A stretch of 64,000 nt of DNA from contig JALOTD010000004.1 in the NCBI GenBank assembly GCA_025458105.1, positions 1 to 64,000 of the forward strand, read 5' to 3'. Shown piece after piece: positions 44,293 through 53,220 of this stretch. The position numbers were made by a program, and so were the translations under genes. The notes below the pieces were generated by a model. It ran no database searches. It saw nothing but the letters and a program-made list of their open reading frames with translations, and had not been told where the DNA came from. Each line of letters begins with the position of its first letter. The first letter of the stretch is position 1. Source of the DNA: Tabrizicola sp. GTDB lineage: Bacteria > Pseudomonadota > Alphaproteobacteria > Rhodobacterales > Rhodobacteraceae.

Positions 44293-45288
44293 ATGGAGGC
44301 ATCGGTGCCACAAGCGAGTTGCAGAATCGGTGCCGACGGGCTGGCGCGCCTGATGCCGATGCATCTGCTTCTTGACAGCGACGGTCGGGTCAACAGCATC
44401 GGGCCGACCCTTGCGCGTGTGCTGGGGGACGCGCCCGTGATCGGGGCGCTGTTCCAGGACCTGTTCGAAGTGCGTTCACCTGGCGGGGCGATTACGGCCG
44501 AGGATGTGCTGTCCCGTGCCGGACACAGGTTTCGACTGGTGCCGCGCAATGGATCGCGAGTGGGGCTGCGTGGGTTGGGCCTGCGGGTTGACGACAAGGT
44601 GCTGCTGAACCTGACCTTCGGAATCGATCTGATCGCCGCCGTACGCGAATTTGCACTGAGCGATGCCGATTTCGCGGCAACCGACCTTGCAATGGAACTG
44701 CTGTATCTTGCCGAGGCGAATGCCGCGGTGACGCGGGAACTGCGTGGATTGAACCTGCGGCTTGAAGGTGCGCGCCTGCAGGCCGAGGAAGAGGCGATGA
44801 CCGATCCCCTGACCGGCCTGCGCAACCGCCGCGCTGCGGATCTGCTGCTGGAACGGTTTTGCTCAACCCGGACGCCATTCGGGTTGCTGCAGATGGACCT
44901 CGACTATTTCAAGAAGGTAAATGATACCCTTGGTCATGCTGCCGGCGATTTCGTCCTGGAAGCGGTCGGAAAGATCCTGCGCGAACAACTTCGATCAGAG
45001 GACTGTGCCGCCCGGGTCGGCGGCGACGAATTCGTGATCATCGTGACAAACCGCACCGAGCCGGAGACGCTGCAAGGTATCGCGGACCGGATTATTGCAA
45101 AGGTTTCGCAACCGATGGATTATGAAGGGCAGAGTTGTACCGTCTCGGCCAGTATCGGGATTGTGCGGTCTGTCGATCTGGTCAATCCCGATTCCGCCCA
45201 GCTTCTGGCCGCCGCAGACCGGGCGCTTTACGCTGCAAAGCATGCCGGTCGTTCACGGGCCCTATTGCTGGTCGATCAGACCAGCTAA
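44293..45288 (+). CDS. Diguanylate cyclase with HNOBA sensor domain
   Basis: 331 residues. N-terminal HNOBA (H-NOX-associated PAS-like) domain (LMPMHLLLDSDGRVNSIGPTLARVLGD, residues about 15-130), a coiled-coil linker (LRGLNLRLEGARLQAEEEA), and a C-terminal GGDEF domain (TDPLTGLRNRRAADLLLERF, MDLDYFKKVNDTLGHAAGDFVL, RVGGDEFVIIV, ASIGIV) with an intact active-site GGDEF for cyclic-di-GMP synthesis. It starts three bases after the H-NOX-like stop, so they are co-transcribed partners. The RxxD inhibitory site is not obvious. Confidence 0.88.
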   Translation: MEASVPQASCRIGADGLARLMPMHLLLDSDGRVNSIGPTLARVLGDAPVIGALFQDLFEVRSPGGAITAEDVLSRAGHRFRLVPRNGSRVGLRGLGLRVDDKVLLNLTFGIDLIAAVREFALSDADFAATDLAMELLYLAEANAAVTRELRGLNLRLEGARLQAEEEAMTDPLTGLRNRRAADLLLERFCSTRTPFGLLQMDLDYFKKVNDTLGHAAGDFVLEAVGKILREQLRSEDCAARVGGDEFVIIVTNRTEPETLQGIADRIIAKVSQPMDYEGQSCTVSASIGIVRSVDLVNPDSAQLLAAADRALYAAKHAGRSRALLLVDQTS

Positions 45289-46328
45289 TCCGCCGCGGGC
45301 GCCGGAAGAACCCAAAGCGCGTGAGTGGGCAAGCGTACGCCGATCCATGATCCGGGGGACAAAGCCTCGGCCCTGTCCGGAGCCACAAGGGCCGTTAGCG
45401 GCACGCCATCTGCCAGCAGCCTGACTCGCGTCTGAGAGCCAAGGAACAGCTTTTCGGTCACTTGCGCACGGACATCACCGGAGCCATCCACAAGCTGCAC
45501 CGCTTCCGGGCGGATCGTCAGGACGCCGGGGCCGTTCGGCTGGCCGGGGGGCAGGACCAAAGGGCCCAGGCTGCTGATGAACCGACCTTTGTCTGCCCGA
45601 CCCGGCAGAAAATTCGTGCCTCCGAAAAATCGTGCCGTCGCAACCGAATTGGGCCGTTGGAAGATTTCGTCCGGCCCTGCCTCTTGGATCAGGCGACCCG
45701 CCATCATCAGCGCAATCCGGTCTGCCAGGGCAACTGCCTCTGACTGGTCATGGGTTACCATCAGCAACGTCACCCCGGTTGCGCGCTGCAAGTGGCGGAT
45801 GAGATCACGCATATCTTCGCGCAAGGCGACATCGAGACTCGACAAAGGCTCGTCCAGCAACATGAGCCGGGGCTTCAGGACCAGCGCCCGAGCCAAGGCG
45901 CCGCGCTGCAGTTGGCCCCCCGAAAGCTCGTGCGGGCGGCGGGACCCAAGCCCGGTGAGCTGCACCAGATCAAGCATCTCTGCCACGCGACGCGCGGTCT
46001 CATCGCGGGGCAGGCCTCGCATCTTCAATCCGAAGGCCACGTTCTCGGCCAGCGACATATGCGGGAACAAGAGGGCATTCTGAAACACCAGCACGATCCC
46101 GCGCCGTTCAGGGGGCAAGGGAAGAATTGACGTACCGTCCAGCAGGATATCGCCAGAGTCCGGAGCCAGCAGCCCCGCGATCAGGCGCATGGCCGTGGTC
46201 TTTCCCGCGCCGGAAGGGCCGAGCAAGGCGGTCAGCTGCCCCTCGGGCAGGCGTAGGCTGACATTGCGGACGCCGCTAGACGCGTCATCCGAAAAGGTCT
46301 TGGTTACGTCGCGCAGCTCCAGGGTCAT
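45285..46328 (-). CDS. ABC transporter ATP-binding protein (YnjD/PotA type)
   Basis: 347 residues: Walker A LLGPSGAGKTTAMRLIAGL, Q-loop LVFQNALLFPHMSLAENVAFG, signature LSGGQLQRGALARAL, Walker B MLLDEPLSSLD, H-loop MVTHDQSEAVALADR and a C-terminal TOBE-type regulatory domain (ILTIRPEAVQLVDG...LFLGSQTRVRLLADGVPL). It energises the two permeases upstream; its stop overlaps the convergent diguanylate cyclase stop by four bases. Confidence 0.9.
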   Translation of the reverse strand: MTLELRDVTKTFSDDASSGVRNVSLRLPEGQLTALLGPSGAGKTTAMRLIAGLLAPDSGDILLDGTSILPLPPERRGIVLVFQNALLFPHMSLAENVAFGLKMRGLPRDETARRVAEMLDLVQLTGLGSRRPHELSGGQLQRGALARALVLKPRLMLLDEPLSSLDVALREDMRDLIRHLQRATGVTLLMVTHDQSEAVALADRIALMMAGRLIQEAGPDEIFQRPNSVATARFFGGTNFLPGRADKGRFISSLGPLVLPPGQPNGPGVLTIRPEAVQLVDGSGDVRAQVTEKLFLGSQTRVRLLADGVPLTALVAPDRAEALSPGSWIGVRLPTHALWVLPAPAAD

Positions 46329-47131
46329 GGTGCAAGGCCCCTGGCCAGTGACGGGTGCCGCCCGGTGATCCGTCGCGCCGTGAAGATCAAAACGACCACG
46401 CCGGGAAGTATGTAGATCAAGGCGATGGCCCCGGTGATGTCGTTGCGACCTGCGGCGGCAAAACTGTACAGCGTCAAGGGAAGGGTCTGCACCTTTCCCC
46501 CGCCGATCACCAGGGTCAGCAGATACTGCGACCAGGACACCAGAAAGGCGAACAGCGATCCGATCAACAGGCTGGGTCCGATCATCGGCAAGGTGATGTG
46601 GCGGAAGACCTGCCAGGGGCGCGCGCCGAGCGACCTTGCCTGGTCTTCATGGACCGGATCGAAGCGGGCAAAGGCTGCCGCAAGGATCAGGGTCATATAG
46701 GGAATGACCGGGATCAGATGTGCCAGGACGACGCCCGTCCAGCTGGCGGACAGCCCGAGGTGAAGAAAGACGGCATGCAAGCCGGGCGCAATGGCAATGG
46801 CTGGCACAAGCGCCGGTGCGATCAGCAAGAGTAGAACAATGCGCTTGCCCGGAAAATCGTATAGGCCAAGCGCGCGCCCCGCTGGCAGGCCAATGACCGC
46901 TGCGACGACCGTTGTTGCGCCAGCAATTGCAAAGGTCGTCCAAAGGCTGGACAGGACACCCGACTGGGCCGAGAGGGCAAAGGTCCAGGCTGCCAGCGAA
47001 TACTGCCGTGGCATGAGGTCGGGAAAGCGCCAGCCATGAGCGAAGGACCAGATGGCCAATGGGACAAGTGGGGCGATCAGAGCTGCCGCAAGGACAACTC
47101 CCGCCATCAGCTGCAGACGCGCGACGGTCAT
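46325..47131 (-). CDS. ABC transporter permease (YnjC type, second)
   Basis: About 268 residues, six TM helices; MTVARLQLMAGVVLAAALIAPLVPLAIWSF starts the protein, and the EAA loop is EDQARSLGARPWQVFRHITLPMIGPSLLIGSLFAFLVSWSQYLLTLV. Its start overlaps the upstream permease stop by four bases and its stop overlaps the ATPase start. It is paired with the first permease to form the channel. Confidence 0.87.
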   Translation of the reverse strand: MTVARLQLMAGVVLAAALIAPLVPLAIWSFAHGWRFPDLMPRQYSLAAWTFALSAQSGVLSSLWTTFAIAGATTVVAAVIGLPAGRALGLYDFPGKRIVLLLLIAPALVPAIAIAPGLHAVFLHLGLSASWTGVVLAHLIPVIPYMTLILAAAFARFDPVHEDQARSLGARPWQVFRHITLPMIGPSLLIGSLFAFLVSWSQYLLTLVIGGGKVQTLPLTLYSFAAAGRNDITGAIALIYILPGVVVLIFTARRITGRHPSLARGLAP

Positions 47132-47988
47132 GGACGCGCCCGCCGCGGCAACGCGAAGCTCGCATAAAGCGCCAGAAGTACCGCCGAGACGAGGGCCACG
47201 ATCATCGCCATCGCATAGGCCTCTGGCCGGTGCATCAGGTCGACGGCAGTAAAGCCGCGCCATGTGGCTACGGGCAGGGCTTCGGGTGCATGGGCACCAA
47301 GCAGCAAAGGGATCTCGTACGCGCCGAAGGCAAAGGCGAATACCAGGGATGAGGCGGCGACCAGCCCTGGCATCAAAAGCGGCAGGGTGACATGACGCAG
47401 CACCTGCCAGCGGCCGGCACCCAGGCTTCGGGCCGCAGCTTCGTGGCCGGGCGGGATTGCTTGCAGATTGGCCAAGAGGATCAAGGCGATGAACGGCAAT
47501 TCCTTCCAGACGTAAGTCAGGATGATGCCAATTGCCAATGGGTCATGTGTCAGAGGCGGAAAGTCCGACGGGACCGCAACAAGGCCGGCCGCAAAGGCCA
47601 ATCGGGCAAAGCTGCCCGACTGGGACACCAGATACAGGATGCCGATGGCCCCGACGACATGCGGGATTGTCAGGTTCAGCTGAACCAGAAATCCGATCAG
47701 CGCGCGCCCCGGAAACGTTTCGCGCAACAGAAGTGCTGTCCCGAGCGCTAGGATGGAGGCAAGGACCGTCGATGCTGCCGCTATCCAAAGCGACAGGCCA
47801 AGCGAGGCAAGAAACGTGCCCGACTGCAAGATGGCGGCATAGGCGGCAAGGTCGGGGGTATCAAGGCCAAGCGCCGGCATGTATCGGAACGAACGGACAA
47901 GGCCCAGCCCAAGCCCGGCAAAGAACAACCCGCCCAGAAGCACAAGCGCCGGCGCAAGCAGCAGGAGAGGTCTGGTTCGACGGCTCAC
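47128..47988 (-). CDS. ABC transporter permease (YnjC type, first)
   Basis: 286 residues with six TM helices: RPLLLLAPALVLLGGLFFAGLGLGLVRSF, an EAA loop HEAAARSLGAGRWQVLRHVTLPLLMPGLVAASSLVFAFAFGAYEIPLLLG, and DLMHRPEAYAMAMIVALVSAVLLALYASFAL. It lies 90 bases downstream of the binding-protein gene; the four genes make one minus-strand importer operon. Confidence 0.87.
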   Translation of the reverse strand: MSRRTRPLLLLAPALVLLGGLFFAGLGLGLVRSFRYMPALGLDTPDLAAYAAILQSGTFLASLGLSLWIAAASTVLASILALGTALLLRETFPGRALIGFLVQLNLTIPHVVGAIGILYLVSQSGSFARLAFAAGLVAVPSDFPPLTHDPLAIGIILTYVWKELPFIALILLANLQAIPPGHEAAARSLGAGRWQVLRHVTLPLLMPGLVAASSLVFAFAFGAYEIPLLLGAHAPEALPVATWRGFTAVDLMHRPEAYAMAMIVALVSAVLLALYASFALPRRARP

Positions 47989-48078
47989 ATCACTATCCTA
48001 GCCCGGGCCAGCGTGCAGACTTGGATCTTCCAGCGCAAGACACAAGCGCACTTTCTGGCCCGCGACGGACCGGCGCAA

Positions 48079-49293
48079 TCAGTTGCCGACGTTGGCCGTC
48101 CAGCCAGCTTCGATTGCAGTCAGCCAGTCGGCCTGTAGTTCCGGCAATGCGGCCTTGGCCAGCTCTGCTGCGGGGACGACCGACGGATGTGCCTCGATGG
48201 CGGCAAAGCCCGCCTGGACCTGCGGAGAGGTGCGCCCGATCTCGATGGCCGGGGCGGCGCCCCAGACCTCGGCTTTGGCCTTCTCAAGCTGCGCCTCGCC
48301 TGACAGAAGCAGGTTCTGGAGCACCATCGCCGCTGCCTTGTTTGGCGAGTTGAAGGGGATCAGCGTGTAATTCGTGTTGCCGATGGTCCCATCCGCCAGA
48401 CCATACGAGCGGACCGTCTCGGGGTATATCCCTGCCTGCACCGCTATGCCGAACTGCGCAGGGTCATAATTGAACGTGAATGCAACCTCGCCATTGGCGA
48501 AAAGCTCGTTCAGCTGGGTAACGGTTGTCGGATAGGTCCGCCCCTCGCGCCAGAGGAAGGGTTCGATCTCGTTCAGGATCGCCCAAGTCTTTGCGGCGAC
48601 CGCATCGAACCGCGCCTGGTCGAACGGACCAAGCAGCGCGTCCGGCCCCCCAGCAGCGTGATAGAAGACATGACGGACAAAGACCGACCCGGTGAAATCT
48701 GGCGGGGCAGGATAGGTGAAGCGGCCAGGGTTGGCCTTGATCCAGGCGAGAAGCCCGGCCATGTCGCGCGGCGGATCGACCAGGGTGGCGCTGTCATGGG
48801 CAAAGGCGAACTGGACCGTGTTCCAGGGCACTTCGCAGCCGTCTACCGGCACGCCGAAGTCATTCGCGATGGCCGGATTGTCCCAGTTTACCAAGGTATT
48901 GTTTGGAAAAAGGTCGGTATAGCCGCAGAAGGCGAGGTCGGCCTGCTTCATCGAGCGGAAGTTCTCGCCGTTGATCCAGATGAGATCGACAGTCCCCGCA
49001 TCGGTCACCCCGGCCTCTTTCTCGGTCAGGACAAGGTTCACGATTTCCGCCGCATCGGTGATCGGCACGCGGTTCAATGTTATGTCATAGTCGGACTTCA
49101 GCCGGTCGGCGACATAGCCAGAGACATAGGCGTTGATGTTGTCTGCGCCGCCCCACATGAACCAGTTCACCGTGCCGCCCCGGGCTTCTTCCACAATCTG
49201 GTCCCAAGTCATGGCCTTGAGCGCCTGACCATCAGCGGTGTCGGCCGCGGCGGCGGTGGTCAGAAGCAAGAGGGCAGCAAGGCTACGAAGCAT
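48079..49293 (-). CDS. YnjB-like ABC transporter substrate-binding protein
   Basis: 404 residues: signal peptide MLRSLAALLLLTTAAAADTA, then WDQIVEEARGGTVNWFMWGGADNINAYVSGYVADRLKSDYDI, which is the conserved YnjB N-terminus. DLIWINGENFRSMKQADLAFCGYTDLFPN and VSFNYDPAQ-like FTFNYDPAQ regions follow. The ligand is unproven; YnjBCD resembles iron/thiamine/polyamine-type importers. Start 49293. Confidence 0.85.
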   Translation of the reverse strand: MLRSLAALLLLTTAAAADTADGQALKAMTWDQIVEEARGGTVNWFMWGGADNINAYVSGYVADRLKSDYDITLNRVPITDAAEIVNLVLTEKEAGVTDAGTVDLIWINGENFRSMKQADLAFCGYTDLFPNNTLVNWDNPAIANDFGVPVDGCEVPWNTVQFAFAHDSATLVDPPRDMAGLLAWIKANPGRFTYPAPPDFTGSVFVRHVFYHAAGGPDALLGPFDQARFDAVAAKTWAILNEIEPFLWREGRTYPTTVTQLNELFANGEVAFTFNYDPAQFGIAVQAGIYPETVRSYGLADGTIGNTNYTLIPFNSPNKAAAMVLQNLLLSGEAQLEKAKAEVWGAAPAIEIGRTSPQVQAGFAAIEAHPSVVPAAELAKAALPELQADWLTAIEAGWTANVGN

Positions 49294-49382
49294 GATTGGG
49301 GTCCTGTGAAGTTGCTGCCCCATCAAGCCGAAAAACCGGGGCAACGCCAGTCACATGCCCGTGCCGCTATTGTAACGGAAGG

Positions 49383-49457
49383 TGGCAGCCCGTAGGGGAG
49401 TCGAACCCCTCTTCCCAGGTTGAAAACCTGGTGTCCTAACCGATAGACGAACGGGCC
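49383..49457 (-). tRNA. tRNA-Glu (anticodon TTC), copy 1
   Basis: Cloverleaf on the minus strand: acceptor GGCCCGT/ACGGGCT, D-arm TCTATCGGTTAGGA, anticodon stem CCAGG-TTTTCAA-CCTGG with anticodon TTC, T-arm AGGGGTTCGACTCCCCT, encoded CCA. Identical to the copy at 50403-50477. Confidence 0.97.
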
Positions 49458-49499
49458 AGTAGCGCATCTCGTATCGGGTGGCGCATTGGGGCGCAAGGG

Positions 49500-50309
49500 T
49501 CAGCCGTCGATCTGGGCGCCCATGATCGCGATGGCCTGCTGATAGACCTTTGCCGCGTTCCACTGCTTGATGACCTCGAAGTTCGGCTCACCTTCCTGAT
49601 AGCCCTGACCAGGCTTCCAGCCCTTCTGGCGCAGGAAATTCGCGGTCGATGCCATGGCATCGGTCAAGTTGTAGAAATCCACTGCCCCGTCGCCGTTGCC
49701 ATCGACCCCGTACTTCAGGGCATTGCCGGGAAGGAACTGGGTATGGCCCAATTCTCCATGCTTAGCCCCGATGGTCTTCATGCTGATCGACCCCTGATCC
49801 ACCAGTTTCAGCGCACCGATCAGGTGCGGGCGGAAGAAATCGGACCGGCGGCAGTCATAGGTCAGCGTGGCGATGGCCGATACGACGTTGGTGTCGCCCA
49901 TGAAGCCGCCAAAGCCGGTTTCCATCCCGTGGATCGCGATCAGCACACCGGCGGGGACGCCATACTGGGCCTCGAGGCTTGCGTAGAAATCGGCGTTCTT
50001 GGCCTTGCGGTTGCGACCCTGGCTGATGATCGCATCTGCGCCCCTGACCTGCAGGAACTTCTCAAGGCTGTACTTGAAGCTTTTCTGGTTGCGGTCGGCG
50101 GCAATCGTGGCTTTGGAATAAGAGGTCGCCATCAGCGCCTCGATCCCGCGCTTGCCGACGCCGTCTGCCTTTGCCTCGGCAGCCATTTCGGCCTTCCACG
50201 CCTCGTACTGCCCGCCGGTGTCGGAACAGCTGGCTGCAGCGGCCTGCAACGGAAGGGCACCCAGAACCAGGGCAGCGGAAAGGCTTTTCAGAAAGGTCAC
50301 GACGGACAC
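49500..50309 (-). CDS. MltB-family lytic murein transglycosylase
   Basis: 269 residues: signal peptide MSVVTFLKSLSAALVLGALPLQAAAA, then SLT_2 domain with the catalytic glutamate region GVPAGVLIAIHGMETGFGGFMGDTNVVSAIATLTYDCRR and GELGHTQFLPGNALKYGVDGNGDGAVDFYNLTDAMASTANFLRQKGWKPG. It cleaves peptidoglycan to anhydromuropeptides in the periplasm. It sits between two tRNA-Glu copies. No peptidoglycan-binding C-domain. Confidence 0.9.
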   Translation of the reverse strand: MSVVTFLKSLSAALVLGALPLQAAAASCSDTGGQYEAWKAEMAAEAKADGVGKRGIEALMATSYSKATIAADRNQKSFKYSLEKFLQVRGADAIISQGRNRKAKNADFYASLEAQYGVPAGVLIAIHGMETGFGGFMGDTNVVSAIATLTYDCRRSDFFRPHLIGALKLVDQGSISMKTIGAKHGELGHTQFLPGNALKYGVDGNGDGAVDFYNLTDAMASTANFLRQKGWKPGQGYQEGEPNFEVIKQWNAAKVYQQAIAIMGAQIDG

Positions 50310-50402
50310 CTATGCAAGTTTGGCACAGAATATTGATAAGGCTGCAACAATCAAGCGCGCAGCCGGAACGGTTAAGGGGCGGTTTCTGACATGTTGGTGA
50401 AG

Positions 50403-50477
50403 TGGCAGCCCGTAGGGGAGTCGAACCCCTCTTCCCAGGTTGAAAACCTGGTGTCCTAACCGATAGACGAACGGGCC
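50403..50477 (-). tRNA. tRNA-Glu (anticodon TTC), copy 2
   Basis: Same 75-base sequence as 49383-49457, including encoded CCA, the TTTTCAA anticodon loop and the T-arm. It lies 61 bases downstream of recJ on the same strand. Confidence 0.97.
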
Positions 50478-50538
50478 ACACTGTCGGTGCGCGGTGTCTA
50501 GAATCTGTGCCCGGCTTCTGCAAGAGGAAAATTGCGCC

Positions 50539-52278
50539 TTACGCATAGGCAACGTCGTCCACACGGAGTTGCACCCGGGTACGACCGTTCCAGTGGTTCA
50601 GTTCCAGCTTGCCCGCCAGATGAAAGCGCCGGTGGCCGGAGTTTTCCAGGGCCGGGCCAAGCGGGCTGTCGAAGGCCCCAAAGGCGATGGCATCAAGGCC
50701 AGAGCCAGTGCCGTCCGATATGGTCAGCTTGAGGTGGCTGTCGCCAATGCGGCGGGCGCTGACCTGGGCACTTGCGAAGGCAAAGCGCGGCGCGGGGGCC
50801 GCAGAGCCGAAGGGTCCGGCGTTCTCGATTTCTTCAACCAGCGCCACGGTCGCAGCGCCGGTGGTAAGCAAGCTGTCGATCCGCAGATCCTGCGCCCCTC
50901 CCGCGCCGGACCCCTGCCGGGCCAAAAGGACCTCCAGCCGCTGCATTGCAGGTCCAAGCTGGGCGCGGGTCAGGGTCAGCCCAGCGGCCATCTTGTGCCC
51001 GCCACCCTTCAGGATCATTCCTTCACCAGCCAGCCGTTGGATCGCCGCGCCCAGATCGACGCCCGGAACCGACCGGGCAGACCCCTTCCCCTCATCGCCT
51101 TCAAAGCCGATGACCACAGCGGGACGGTTCGCTGCCTCTTTCAACCGAGCCGCGACGATACCGACGACGCCCGGATGCCAGCCCTCGGCTGCGGCCCAGA
51201 CGAGAGGCGCGTCCAGCCCGCGCGCCTCGGCCTGGGCAAGGGCTTCCTCGCGGACAGCTTCGGTGAGGGTGCGGCGGTCAGAGTTCAACTGGTCCAGCTG
51301 CGCGGCGATGCGAGCGGCTTCCACCTCGTTGTCGGTGGCCAGAAGCCGCGCGCCCAGGTCAGCCTGACCGATCCGACCGCCGGCATTCACCCGAGGGCCG
51401 AGAAGGAAGCCCAGAGCGTGCGGGGTAGGGGCCTGGTCCATCCGGGCGACATCTGCCAGGGCCCGCAGGCCAGGACGGTCACGGCGGGCCATGATCTTCA
51501 GCCCTTGCCGGACAAAGGCGCGGTTGAGCCCGATCAGAGGGGCCACATCGGCGACAGTGGCGAGCGCCACTAGGTCGAGAAGCGCCATGAGATCGGGCGT
51601 GCTCTGGCCAGCGACCCGCAAGCGGCGGTTGGCTTCCACCAGAAGAAGGAAGACCACTCCTGCGGCGCAGAGATGCGCGAGCGCGCCATCTTCGTCCTGG
51701 CGGTTCGGGTTCACGACGGCATGGGCCCTGGGCAAGGTTTCGAGGGCGAGGTGGTGGTCGAGAATGACCACGTCAGCCCCCTTGGCCGCCGCGACGGGCT
51801 CATGGGAAAGGGTACCGCAGTCGACGCAGAGGATCAGGTCGTGGGCGGCGGCAAGCTGGGCCATGGCGGGCACGTTCGGGCCATAGCCCTCGTCGATCCG
51901 GTCGGGGATATAGAGGGTGGCTGCGAGGCCGAAGTGGCGGAGCCAGGTCAAGAGGAGGGCGGCCGAGGAGCCGCCGTCGACGTCGTAGTCGGCGAAGATG
52001 GCGATCCGTTCCCTGCGGTCGACGGCCCGCAGAAGTCGGTCGGCGGCGGGGGCCATGTCCTTAAGCGTAAGGGGGTCCGGCATCAGGTCGCGCAGGGAGG
52101 GGGCGAGGAAGGCGGGCGCCTCTTCCGGGGTCACCCCGCGCGCGCTGAGGATGCGGCAGAGGGGGAGGGGGAGGCGGGTCGCCTGGGCCATGCCCTCGGC
52201 CAGCCGGTCCTGGACGGGGTCGGGGCCGACCCAGCGGCGGCCGGTAAGGGAGGTCGTCACGTTGAGGAAGGCGGTCAT
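50539..52278 (-). CDS. recJ: Single-stranded-DNA exonuclease RecJ
   Basis: 579 residues, 5'-3' ssDNA exonuclease of DNA repair. DHH-domain motifs IAIFADYDVDGGSSAALLLTWLRH, CVDCGTLSHEP, VVILDHHLALETLPRAHAVVNPNRQDED and the DHHA1 region NAGGRIGQADLGARLL and GGGHKMAAGLTL, plus the C-terminal OB domain (LKLTISDGTGSGLDAIAFG), are all present. Start ATG 52278 gives MTAFLNVTTSLTGRRWVGP. Intact. Confidence 0.93.
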   Translation of the reverse strand: MTAFLNVTTSLTGRRWVGPDPVQDRLAEGMAQATRLPLPLCRILSARGVTPEEAPAFLAPSLRDLMPDPLTLKDMAPAADRLLRAVDRRERIAIFADYDVDGGSSAALLLTWLRHFGLAATLYIPDRIDEGYGPNVPAMAQLAAAHDLILCVDCGTLSHEPVAAAKGADVVILDHHLALETLPRAHAVVNPNRQDEDGALAHLCAAGVVFLLLVEANRRLRVAGQSTPDLMALLDLVALATVADVAPLIGLNRAFVRQGLKIMARRDRPGLRALADVARMDQAPTPHALGFLLGPRVNAGGRIGQADLGARLLATDNEVEAARIAAQLDQLNSDRRTLTEAVREEALAQAEARGLDAPLVWAAAEGWHPGVVGIVAARLKEAANRPAVVIGFEGDEGKGSARSVPGVDLGAAIQRLAGEGMILKGGGHKMAAGLTLTRAQLGPAMQRLEVLLARQGSGAGGAQDLRIDSLLTTGAATVALVEEIENAGPFGSAAPAPRFAFASAQVSARRIGDSHLKLTISDGTGSGLDAIAFGAFDSPLGPALENSGHRRFHLAGKLELNHWNGRTRVQLRVDDVAYA

Positions 52279-52326
52279 GGGGTAGGGGTGCCGGAAAGGG
52301 GGCGGCGTGGCAAGGGGGGTGTGAGG

Positions 52327-52402
52327 TGTCCACGCGTGGACAGGTCTGGTGGGTCGTTTGGAATCAAGGGGTTGGTTGTGGGCATTAGCGCCACGGTAAG
52401 GT
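52327..52402 (+). repeat. Composite repeat copy D
   Basis: Palindrome TGTCCACGCGTGGACA (52327-52342), 17 variable bases, GGAATCAAGGGGTTGG, TTGTGGGCATTAGCG and GGTAAGG; the terminal TTAACC half is degenerate. It lies upstream of recJ, at the junction with the AT-richer TetR/azoreductase module. Confidence 0.85.
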
Positions 52403-52529
52403 TTCAGGACAGATGCGGCCAGGCGGTCCCGGTCGCGCATCCGATGCTTTTGGAAATGGTTGCTACGAGTATACACGGCGGGATGATGTGTCGCGCGGGA
52501 TGGGCAGATTCTGCATGAACTGCCGAATA

Positions 52530-53126
52530 CTAGAGTTGCCTCCCGTTCGCCAAACCCATCACTATAATCTTAACGTCAGCGCGAATCTCTTCGGCAGAAA
52601 GAGACACGCGATCCGTCAAGAGCTGATACCAAAGGTATGCACCAATCCACCGAGCCACCCGTATAGGATCAACGGAGCTGCGGACCTTCTCTCGCTTGAG
52701 ACCCTGCAAGATCAGGAAGCTGGTTTCGGCCTGACGCTCTATGGCAAACTTGGTGATTGCTTTCCTTGAGTCTTCATCTGACTGGGACTCTGCGATGATC
52801 GATCGAAAAATGTGACCTGATGGCGTCTCTCTCCAGTTGGTGAGGATGGCGTCTATGAACGCGACGAGATCTTCTTCGATATCTCCGGTACTTTGAAGAA
52901 TGATCGATTTCTGACGCAGATAAACATCAAGCAATAGAACTGTCTTGCTGGGCCACCATTTGTAGATCGTGGGCTTTCCCGCCTTTGCCCTGCGGGCAAC
53001 TTCATCGATCGTGAAGCCACCATACCCCTTGGCGATGAGCACCTGTTCGGCTGCGGTCAGGATGGCCTCGGCGCTAGCAGGGTTGCGTGACGCACCGATG
53101 GACTTACGTTGCGGTTCCTTGGTCAT
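52530..53126 (-). CDS. TetR-family repressor of the azoreductase module
   Basis: 198 residues; N-terminal helix-turn-helix ILTAAEQVLIAKGYGGFTIDEVARRAKAGKPTIYKWWPSKTVLLLDVYL, the rest helical (TetR_C type). It is divergent from the DUF2798-azoR operon with two ACGAAAC/GTTTCGT-type palindromes in the gap, so it likely represses both. The ligand is unknown. AT-richer than the chromosome around it, suggesting transfer. Confidence 0.85.
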   Translation of the reverse strand: MTKEPQRKSIGASRNPASAEAILTAAEQVLIAKGYGGFTIDEVARRAKAGKPTIYKWWPSKTVLLLDVYLRQKSIILQSTGDIEEDLVAFIDAILTNWRETPSGHIFRSIIAESQSDEDSRKAITKFAIERQAETSFLILQGLKREKVRSSVDPIRVARWIGAYLWYQLLTDRVSLSAEEIRADVKIIVMGLANGRQL

Positions 53127-53154
53127 GACGCCCTGCTAACACGGCCGTTGACTT

Positions 53155-53198
53155 AACGAAACTGTTCGTTCTACAAGTATCGATACGAAACGTTTCGT
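53155..53198. promoter_or_regulatory. Two TetR operator palindromes
   Basis: AACGAAACTGTTCGTT (53155-53170, imperfect dyad) and the perfect palindrome ACGAAACGTTTCGT (53185-53198), in the 94-bp gap between the divergent TetR gene and DUF2798-azoR. The shared ACGAA half-sites suggest the repressor's recognition sequence. Confidence 0.72.
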
Positions 53199-53220
53199 TG
53201 AATATTGGAGTGCAGGTTCC

